Assembly (NCBI GenBank): GCA_019410665.1
Contig: DXSD01000037.1
Coordinates: 5,643-18,663, forward strand
Source of the DNA: Fusobacterium sp.
GTDB lineage: Bacteria; Fusobacteriota; Fusobacteriia; Fusobacteriales; Fusobacteriaceae
Reading direction: 5' to 3'
Length of the DNA stretch: 13,021 nucleotides
How positions within the stretch are numbered: the first letter of the stretch is position 1; each line of letters begins with the position of its first letter. The notes beneath the pieces are model-generated. The model had not been told where the DNA came from, made no database searches, and was given only the letters and a program-made list of their open reading frames with translations. The position numbers were made by a program, and so were the translations under genes. Below, piece after piece: positions 6,353 through 12,582 of this stretch.

Positions 6353-8116
6353 ATGATTAATAAGAAAAAATTATTTTTTGCAAGTGTTATTGCTGCATTT
6401 GCCCTAACTATTGGTGCTTGTTCTAATAACTATACTTCAGAACAAACAAAAAATAATATAACTATTGAGGAAGTTAAGGATTGGAAACCATATGATGAAA
6501 ATGGAGAAGTTATTCGTACTGATAGAAGTGCGGAAGGAAAGATTGGAGTTGTTTCAACAAGTAACTTTGAGGCTAGCAAAGTAGGTCTAGATATATTAAA
6601 AAAAGGTGGAAATGCTATTGATGCTGCTGTTGCTGCTGGATTTGCTTTAAGTGTTGTAGAACCTAGCTGTTCTGGAATCGGTGGAGGAGGTTTCATGATG
6701 ATTAGAATAGCTAAAACAGGAGAAACAATATTCATTGACTTTAGAGAAAGAGCACCTAAAAATGCCACTCCAGATATGTGGATACAAGATGAGAAAGGAA
6801 ATATAGAAGGAAATCAAAAAAGAGAAGGTGGAAAAGCCGCTGGTATTCCTGGAGAGGTAGCTGGACTTCTATATGCATTGGAAAAATATGGAACTATGTC
6901 TCGTGAAGAAGTTATGAGACCAGCTGTTAATTTAGCAAGAAATGGATTTGAAGTTCCGCCTATATTGGCAAATGATATAAAAGATAGTTATGATAAGATG
7001 TTAACATATCCAGAAACTGGTGAAGTTTTCTTAACTGAAGATGGGTTCCCATATGAATTAGGAGATTTATTTAAAAATGAAGAGATGGCAAAAACTTTAG
7101 AAATTATTATAGAAAAGGGAAGAGATGGGTTCTATAAAGGAGAGGTTGCAGAAGCAATTGTGAATTCTTTAAATAAATATGATGGATTGTTTACTTTAGA
7201 AGATTTAGCTAATTATCAACCTAAAATAAGAAAACCTGTAACTGGAACTTATAGAGGTTATGATATAATTTCATCTCCTTCACCTAGTTCAGGAGGAGCT
7301 GTAGTAGTTCAAATTTTAAATATTCTTGAAAACTTTGATGTTGGAAGTATGGAAGTAAACTCACCAGAGTATTTACACCTATTCTCTGAAACATTTAAGT
7401 TAGCTTATGCAGATAGAGCTAAATATATGGGAGATACTGACTATATTCCAGTTCCTATTGAAGGACTAACTTCAAAGGAGTATGCAAAAGATATTTCAAA
7501 ATATATTGATGAAAATGTATCTAAGCCAAGTGTATCACACGACCCATGGCAATATGAATCAGAAGATACAACTCACTATTCTATAGCTGATAGTGAAGGA
7601 AACATGGTTGCTATAACTAAAACAATTAATGGTGTTTTTGGAAATGGAGTAGTTGCAGATGGTTATGGATTTATGCTAAATAATGAGATGGATGACTTTG
7701 TTGCTGGAAGTGGACACCCTAACTCAGTAGCACCTGGAAAAACTCCATTAAGTTCAATGTCACCAACAGTAGTATTAAAAGATGGAAAACCATTTATGGT
7801 ATTAGGATCACCTGCTGCTACTAGAATAATTAGTACTGTTTCTCAAGTAATCAGTAGAGTAATTGATCATGATATGGGAATACAAGAAGCTATAGATGCA
7901 CCTAGATTATATGACAATACATCTAATGTAATTAATGTAGAAACTAGAATTCCTGATTCTACTGTAAAAGAACTTGAAAAGATGGGACATAAAGTTAACA
8001 AAACATCTGATTGGGAAAGATCAATGGGAGCCGTACAAGGTGTAATGTATAAAGAAGATGGTACTCTTGAAGGTGGAGCAGACCCAAGAAGAGATGGAAA
8101 AGCTTTAGGATTCTAA
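6353..8116 (+). CDS. ggt: Gamma-glutamyltransferase, lipoprotein, lid-loop-less type
   Basis: Cleaves gamma-glutamyl bonds (glutathione, gamma-glutamyl peptides, possibly polyglutamate), releasing or transferring glutamate outside the inner membrane. Residues 1-22 are a lipoprotein signal with lipobox IGAC and C23, followed by Ser, so probably outer-membrane attached. N-terminal nucleophile fold: self-cleavage before T406 of TTHYS would give a large subunit of about 24-405 and a small subunit of 406-587. R131 in DFRERAP (carboxylate binding), N426, E445 and D448 in NNEMDDF, and S467-S468 in PLSSM match E. coli substrate-binding residues. Only 15 residues separate NNEMDDF from PLSSM, so the lid loop of the E. 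coli enzyme is missing, as in B. subtilis GGT. The usual GSPGG is GSPAA (A488-A489). The 587 residues are full length. First gene of the operon; DUF6305-like gene follows after 51 bases. Confidence 0.95.
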   Translation: MINKKKLFFASVIAAFALTIGACSNNYTSEQTKNNITIEEVKDWKPYDENGEVIRTDRSAEGKIGVVSTSNFEASKVGLDILKKGGNAIDAAVAAGFALSVVEPSCSGIGGGGFMMIRIAKTGETIFIDFRERAPKNATPDMWIQDEKGNIEGNQKREGGKAAGIPGEVAGLLYALEKYGTMSREEVMRPAVNLARNGFEVPPILANDIKDSYDKMLTYPETGEVFLTEDGFPYELGDLFKNEEMAKTLEIIIEKGRDGFYKGEVAEAIVNSLNKYDGLFTLEDLANYQPKIRKPVTGTYRGYDIISSPSPSSGGAVVVQILNILENFDVGSMEVNSPEYLHLFSETFKLAYADRAKYMGDTDYIPVPIEGLTSKEYAKDISKYIDENVSKPSVSHDPWQYESEDTTHYSIADSEGNMVAITKTINGVFGNGVVADGYGFMLNNEMDDFVAGSGHPNSVAPGKTPLSSMSPTVVLKDGKPFMVLGSPAATRIISTVSQVISRVIDHDMGIQEAIDAPRLYDNTSNVINVETRIPDSTVKELEKMGHKVNKTSDWERSMGAVQGVMYKEDGTLEGGADPRRDGKALGF

Positions 8117-8167
8117 TTTAAATATAAAATTATAGATTGTTATAAATCAACTTAGGAGGAATTTACA

Positions 8168-8701
8168 ATGAAAAAATTTTTAGCATCAACTTTATTTTTA
8201 CTATCAACAGCTGTAGCATTAGCTGCTAATTTTGATAAGCCAATATTATTAACATCTGTAGGACAAAGTGCTGATGTACAAATGGTAAAAGCATTACTTA
8301 AAAAAGGTGGATTAGAAGCTAATTTTAATAAATCTATAACTGGAGATCAAATAAAAGATGAACAAACTTTAATTTTAGCAATTGGGGGAAGTTCAAAAGG
8401 ACTAGGAGCAGCTGGAATAAAAGCAGAAGATGAAATTGCTAGAACAGAAGCATTAATAAAAGCTGCAAAAGACAAGGGAATGAAAATAATAGGTATGCAC
8501 ATTGGTGGAGCAGCAAGAAGAGGAGAATTATCAGATAAATTTGTTTATGCAGCAGCACCATATTCTGATTATCTAATTGTTGTAGAAGAAGGAAATAAAG
8601 ATGGAGCCTTTACTAAAATATCAACAGATAATAATATTCCAATGGATACAGTAGAAAAAATTACAGGAGCCCTTAATCCATTAAAAAAAGCTTTTGAATA
8701 A
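8168..8701 (+). CDS. Secreted DUF6305-like protein
   Basis: Small periplasmic protein of unknown function that I place in the DUF6305 family from recall, not from a search. The first 19 residues are a Sec signal (KK, hydrophobic stretch, cleavage after ALA), leaving a mature chain of about 158 residues with no membrane segment. It has an alternating strand/helix pattern: a glycine-rich turn in AIGGSSKGLGAAG, then a hydrophobic strand IIGMHIGG and another YLIVVEEG, resembling a Rossmann-like or flavodoxin-like alpha/beta fold. Ribosome site AGGAGG (8154-8159) lies 8 bases before ATG. It stands between ggt and a permease and is followed by a strong hairpin, the arrangement typical of a solute-binding protein made in excess of its permease. 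The binding-protein role is inference; it is far smaller than DctP (about 330 residues). Confidence 0.8.
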   Translation: MKKFLASTLFLLSTAVALAANFDKPILLTSVGQSADVQMVKALLKKGGLEANFNKSITGDQIKDEQTLILAIGGSSKGLGAAGIKAEDEIARTEALIKAAKDKGMKIIGMHIGGAARRGELSDKFVYAAAPYSDYLIVVEEGNKDGAFTKISTDNNIPMDTVEKITGALNPLKKAFE

Positions 8702-8713
8702 TTATTTGAAATT

Positions 8714-8738
8714 AAAAGGGGACTTTTAGTCCCCTTTT
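8714..8738 (+). terminator. Intercistronic hairpin between binding-protein and permease genes
   Basis: AAAAGGGGACT (8714-8724) and AGTCCCCTTTT (8728-8738) form a perfect 11-bp stem with a TTT loop. The downstream arm ends in four T only, so termination is likely partial, or the hairpin protects the upstream mRNA from 3' decay. The permease ribosome site AAGGAGG starts 7 bases later (8745-8751). Expected result: more DUF6305-like protein than permease. Confidence 0.8.
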
Positions 8739-8759
8739 ATTAAAAAGGAGGATTTATTT

Positions 8760-10031
8760 ATGTCACTTGAACTTATATTATTTTTAGTAATGGTAATAGT
8801 TTTTATGGCATCATGCTTTTTATTAAAATTGCCAGTTAGTATAGCTATGGTTCTAGCATCTGTATCAGCAATGTTAGTTTCAGGGAATGGAATTCCTATT
8901 AGACACCTTATTGAAGGAAGTTTTGGATATATTGATACAATTTTAGTTATTGCTACAGCAATGATTTTTATGAAGGTTGTTCAAGAGATTGGAACTTTAA
9001 ATGCTTTGAGTAGTTCTATATTAAAAAAGTTCCATAAAGCTCCTTCTATTCTTTTAATTTTACTTATGTTTATATCGATGTTTCCTGGAATGATAACAGG
9101 ATCGTCTACAGCCTCAGTTTTAACAGCTGGTAGTATTGTAGCTCCTATTTTAATGTTAATAGGAATTCCTATAGTTGAAGCTGCTACTATTATTGCAATT
9201 GGAGGACTTTGTGGAATGATAGCACCACCAGTAAATGTTCCAGCAATGATAATAGGTGGAGGAATAGATATGCCTTATGTTGGATTTACTATTCCATTAC
9301 TCTTATTAACTGTTCCAGTTGCTATATTTTCAGTTCTTTATTTAGGAAGAAGATTTGTAAAAGATATAGATTACGATGTAGTTTCTAAAGAGATTGATCA
9401 AACAGCATTTTTACAATATGGAGCTAAATTATATTTACCAGTATTAATTGTTGTTATTTTGATGATAACAGATAAGGTTTTCCCTAGATTGTTTGGACTT
9501 GGTATGCCACTTATTTTTATAATAGGAACTATAGTTGGATTATTTTGCGGGAAAAAAGTTAATTTTATGGCAGTTGCAAAAGATGCTATTAATCAATGTT
9601 TACCTGTTTTGGGAATACTTATGGGTGTAGGAATGTTTATTCAAACTATGACACTTACTGGTGTAAGAGGATATATTGTTGTTAATAGTTTAAGTTTACC
9701 AGAGGGATTATTATTTGTTGCTATGGCTATAACTATTCCATTATTTGGAGCTGTATCATCATTTGGAGCTGCTTCAGTTTTAGGAGTTCCATTCTTAATG
9801 GCTTTCCTATCTTACAACCAAATTATAACAGGATCAGCAATATCTTTCATAGCTTCGTTAGGGGATATGATGCCACCTACAGCTCTAGCTGGAATATTTG
9901 CTGCACAGGTAGTTGGAATGGAAGATTACACTCCAGTATTAAAGAAATCTATAGTACCTGCAATAGTAATAATAGTTTACTCTATAGTTATTATTCTATT
10001 CTCTAATCAAATTGGATCAATTATTTACTAA
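8760..10031 (+). CDS. DctM-like (TRAP-type) large permease
   Basis: Inner-membrane secondary transporter of the ion transporter superfamily. The 423 residues match DctM large permeases (about 425), with some 11-12 hydrophobic segments over the whole length. Two internally similar halves each carry a glycine-rich re-entrant region: GLCGMIAPPVNVP in the first and SLGDMMPPTALAG in the second, the PP motifs expected of DctM-type proteins. Canonical TRAP systems also need DctP and DctQ; neither is here. Instead a small secreted protein precedes it and a 48-residue membrane protein follows after 14 bases, whose ribosome site overlaps this gene's stop. Substrate unknown; the neighbours suggest gamma-glutamyl or N-acyl amino acids or the products of their hydrolysis (inference). 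Another ion-transporter-superfamily permease cannot be excluded. Confidence 0.75.
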   Translation: MSLELILFLVMVIVFMASCFLLKLPVSIAMVLASVSAMLVSGNGIPIRHLIEGSFGYIDTILVIATAMIFMKVVQEIGTLNALSSSILKKFHKAPSILLILLMFISMFPGMITGSSTASVLTAGSIVAPILMLIGIPIVEAATIIAIGGLCGMIAPPVNVPAMIIGGGIDMPYVGFTIPLLLLTVPVAIFSVLYLGRRFVKDIDYDVVSKEIDQTAFLQYGAKLYLPVLIVVILMITDKVFPRLFGLGMPLIFIIGTIVGLFCGKKVNFMAVAKDAINQCLPVLGILMGVGMFIQTMTLTGVRGYIVVNSLSLPEGLLFVAMAITIPLFGAVSSFGAASVLGVPFLMAFLSYNQIITGSAISFIASLGDMMPPTALAGIFAAQVVGMEDYTPVLKKSIVPAIVIIVYSIVIILFSNQIGSIIY

Positions 10032-10045
10032 GGAGGAAAGTTAAA

Positions 10046-10192
10046 ATGATGATGTATATATATCTTGCAATTATATTTTTCGTTTTAGTTTTAGTAGTTT
10101 TAAACTTACTTTCTGAAAAAAATATTCCTAAACAATTAAATGCTGCTATGGTAATTATTCCGCTATTATTAAGATTACTAATGATTAAATAA
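10046..10192 (+). CDS. 48-residue membrane protein in transporter operon
   Basis: Short gene with all the marks of a real one: AGGAGG (10031-10036) placed 9 bases before the ATG, tight spacing to both neighbours (14 and 12 bases), and its stop overlapping the next gene's AAGGGGGA ribosome site. The protein begins MMMYIYLAII. Residues 4-22 form one strongly hydrophobic helix; a short polar stretch SEKNIPKQLN (23-32) leads to a second hydrophobic segment at 33-46 that contains one Arg. It could be two short helices or one helix plus an amphipathic one. I recognise no family. Its place directly after the permease suggests a small permease partner, a minimal stand-in for DctQ (usually about 160 residues, four helices); that is inference. 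Confidence 0.75.
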   Translation: MMMYIYLAIIFFVLVLVVLNLLSEKNIPKQLNAAMVIIPLLLRLLMIK

Positions 10193-10204
10193 GGGGGAAA
10201 AAAG

Positions 10205-11332
10205 ATGGTTGGAAGTAAAAAAACTGGAGTTTTAATATTAATTTTTTCTGCTATTATTGCCTTCTTAGCAGGAAAAGAGTTTTTGAAGATGAGAGAGCCA
10301 GAACCTATAGTTACAGGGGAAGGAGTTACAAAAATTGAAAAATTGAGTGATTATCTTCCAAGTTTAAAAGGGACATCTGGAGATAGTGATATCTATGTAT
10401 TTAAGGGAGAAGAGGAGGGAGGAAGTACATTAGTTTTAGGAGGAACACATGGAAACGAACCTTCTGGTTTAATGGCAGCCATACTCTTAGTTGAAAATGC
10501 TAAAGTCAACAAAGGAACTTTATATGTAATTCCAAGAACTAATGGAAGTGGACTTACACACAACGACCCACAAGAGGGATCTCCACAAAGATTTCATATA
10601 AAAACTCCATTTGGAGAGAGATGGTTTAGATATGGTTCAAGAGCAACTAATCCTTTAGATCAATGGCCTGATCCAGATGTTTATGTACATGCAGCCTCAG
10701 GACAAAATCTATCTGGAAGTGAAACTAGAAATATCAATAGAGCCTATCCTGGTAGACCTGATGGAACTTATACAGAGAAAATGGCATATGCAATTACTGA
10801 ATTGATTAGACAAAATAATATTAATTTAACTATTGACTTACATGAAGCTTCACCAGAATACCCAGTTATTAATGCTATCGTATCACATGAAAAAGCTATG
10901 GGAATAGCTTCTCAAGTTGCTATGAACTTAGAATTTGAAGATATAGCTATAAGCCTTGAACCATCTCCAGTAAATTTAAGAGGGTTAACTCATAGAGAAT
11001 TAGGAGATTATACTGATACTTATGCAGTACTAATGGAAAGTGCTAATGCCGCTCAAGGAAGATTGAGAGGAAGAACAGATGAAGCTCTTGTTTTAACTGG
11101 TATAGATGATAGATATGTAGAAGCTCAAAAATTAGGAAGATTATATGTTCCTTATGATGAAACTGGACATCCATTAGAGGAAAGAGTTGGAAGACATTTA
11201 TCAGGAGTTATGCAATTTATAACTGTCATGGGAGAAAACGAACCTGATAAAGAGATGATAGTTGAAAACGTTCCTATTTACGCTGATTTAATGGAAAATG
11301 GAATAGGTCAATACCTCAAAGAAGTTAAATAG
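10205..11332 (+). CDS. Membrane-anchored AstE/ASPA-type zinc deacylase
   Basis: Succinylglutamate desuccinylase/aspartoacylase family (M14-related metallohydrolase), which splits N-acyl amino acids or related amides. Residues 7-24 are an uncleaved-looking signal anchor after KK, so the enzyme probably sits on the periplasmic face. The zinc site is visible: H82 and E85 in GGTHGNE and H213 in IDLHEAS; E278 in LMESAN is a candidate catalytic acid, and NINRAYPG (176-183) corresponds to the DLNRxFPG substrate motif with Asp changed to Asn. The 375 residues are somewhat longer than AstE (about 320), mainly through the N-terminal anchor. Last gene of the ggt operon, followed by a strong terminator. 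Natural substrate unknown; gamma-glutamyl oligomers or acyl-amino acids fit the context. No other arginine succinyltransferase pathway genes are present, so AstE function proper is unlikely. Confidence 0.82.
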   Translation: MVGSKKTGVLILIFSAIIAFLAGKEFLKMREPEPIVTGEGVTKIEKLSDYLPSLKGTSGDSDIYVFKGEEEGGSTLVLGGTHGNEPSGLMAAILLVENAKVNKGTLYVIPRTNGSGLTHNDPQEGSPQRFHIKTPFGERWFRYGSRATNPLDQWPDPDVYVHAASGQNLSGSETRNINRAYPGRPDGTYTEKMAYAITELIRQNNINLTIDLHEASPEYPVINAIVSHEKAMGIASQVAMNLEFEDIAISLEPSPVNLRGLTHRELGDYTDTYAVLMESANAAQGRLRGRTDEALVLTGIDDRYVEAQKLGRLYVPYDETGHPLEERVGRHLSGVMQFITVMGENEPDKEMIVENVPIYADLMENGIGQYLKEVK

Positions 11333-11337
11333 TTCCT

Positions 11338-11375
11338 AAAAAAAGCTCTATGATTTATAATATAGAGCTTTTTTT
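11338..11375 (+). terminator. Intrinsic terminator of the ggt operon
   Basis: Seven A plus GCTCTAT (11338-11351) pair with ATAGAGC plus seven T (11362-11375) around a 10-base loop, 5 bases after the deacylase stop. The GC-containing core followed by a T run is a classic intrinsic terminator and separates the ggt operon from pgsB. Confidence 0.88.
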
Positions 11376-11405
11376 CTAAAAATAAATATTCTAATTCTTT
11401 TATTA

Positions 11406-11414
11406 TGTTATAAT
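11406..11414 (+). promoter_or_regulatory. Extended -10 promoter of pgsB
   Basis: TGTTATAAT is a consensus extended -10 element (TG, one base, TATAAT). No convincing -35 box lies 17 bases upstream, which extended -10 promoters tolerate. The predicted start, near 11421, coincides with the AGGAGG ribosome site (11421-11426), giving an unusually short leader of about 10 bases. Confidence 0.55.
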
Positions 11415-11430
11415 AATTTTAGGAGGTTTT

Positions 11431-12582
11431 ATGAAAATATTACTTTTTTTATTTATTTTTTTATACTTAGGATATCTATTTTTAGAAAAATATTTAATTG
11501 TTAAATATAGAAAAAAATTTAAATATGTTATTCATGTTAATGGAATTAGAGGAAAATCAACTACTTCCAGACTTATAGATGCTGGTTTAAGAGATTCTGG
11601 TTTTAAAGTTTTCACTAAAATTACAGGTACTTCCCCTAGAATAATTAATACATTAGGAGAAGAGAAAGAGATTTTAAGAAAAGGAAAAGCTAACATTAAA
11701 GAACAGATTAAAGCTATTATATGGGCTCATAAAGAAAATGCTGATATTTTAATTCTTGAGTGTATGGCTGTAAACCCAACTCTTCAGTTTATCTGTGAAA
11801 ATAGTATTTTAAAAGCTGATATTAATGTTATTACCAATGTAAGAGAGGATCATTTAGATGAAATGGGAAATACTTTAGATAAAATAGCTAGTTCTTTGGC
11901 TAATACAATTCCTACTAATGGGGCTTTATTTACAGCAGATAAAAATTATTTTGATTTTTTTCAAAAATTAGCTAGTGAAAAAAATAGCAAAACTTTTTTA
12001 TGTACTAGTATTCCTAAATATTCAGAAATTGATTTTCCTGATAATGTTAGTATAGCTTTAAATGTCTGTAAATATATTGGAATCAAAGAGGAAAAAGCTT
12101 TATCATTAATGAAAAATTATAAAAGAGATCCTGGAAGATTAAAAATATTAAGATACAGTAACTCTTTAGGAAACAAACTATATTTTTTAAATGCTTTAGC
12201 TGCCAATGATCCAAACTCTTCTGAGATAATTATAAATAATTTGAAAGAGAGCGAGTTTTGGAAGATGAAAAAATATCTTTTAATTAATAATAGAAAAGAC
12301 AGAGTAAGTCGTTGGGAACAATATATCCCTTTTGTAAATAAATTTGAAAAAATTTTTGATTCTATTTTAATTTCTGGGGAGAATAGAGAATTGTTTTTTA
12401 ATTTAGTTAAGAAAAATATAGAGAGTGATAAAATTAATATTCTTCAAGATAAAGATATTTTTGAAAAAATAGAGAGGGACTCTATTATAATAGCAGTTGG
12501 AAATATCTGTGGTCATGGGAAAAAATTAGTGGATTATTTTGAAGAGAAGGGAGAGGTTGTAGAATGTCAAGTGATATCATAG
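11431..12582 (+). CDS. pgsB: Poly-gamma-glutamate synthase PgsB/CapB
   Basis: ATP-dependent amide ligase that polymerises glutamate through its gamma-carboxyl group at the cytoplasmic face of the membrane, with PgsC and PgsA. The 383 residues match B. subtilis PgsB (393). An N-terminal helix (about 2-20) anchors it; the Mur-ligase-like ATP site follows with P-loop GIRGKST (38-44). Family signatures in order: TKITGT, ILECMAVNP, NVREDHLDEMG, ALAANDPNSS, NNRKDRVSRW and the C-terminal AVGNICGHG. Ribosome site AGGAGG lies 4 bases before the ATG. pgsC overlaps its last 19 bases, so the two are translationally coupled. Fusobacterium nucleatum has been described as a polyglutamate-producing Gram-negative, in keeping with a real capsule or secreted-polymer gene. 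Confidence 0.93.
   Translation: MKILLFLFIFLYLGYLFLEKYLIVKYRKKFKYVIHVNGIRGKSTTSRLIDAGLRDSGFKVFTKITGTSPRIINTLGEEKEILRKGKANIKEQIKAIIWAHKENADILILECMAVNPTLQFICENSILKADINVITNVREDHLDEMGNTLDKIASSLANTIPTNGALFTADKNYFDFFQKLASEKNSKTFLCTSIPKYSEIDFPDNVSIALNVCKYIGIKEEKALSLMKNYKRDPGRLKILRYSNSLGNKLYFLNALAANDPNSSEIIINNLKESEFWKMKKYLLINNRKDRVSRWEQYIPFVNKFEKIFDSILISGENRELFFNLVKKNIESDKINILQDKDIFEKIERDSIIIAVGNICGHGKKLVDYFEEKGEVVECQVIS

Noticed and set aside
6430..6768. 112-residue minus-strand open frame inside ggt
   Set aside because: Shadow of the strongly conserved ggt reading frame; no ribosome site or family resemblance.
6353..8116. CapD-type capsule depolymerase instead of GGT
   Set aside because: The DFRERAP arginine, NNEMDDF and PLSSM motifs and the full 587-residue length fit true gamma-glutamyltransferases; a polymer role remains possible without renaming it.
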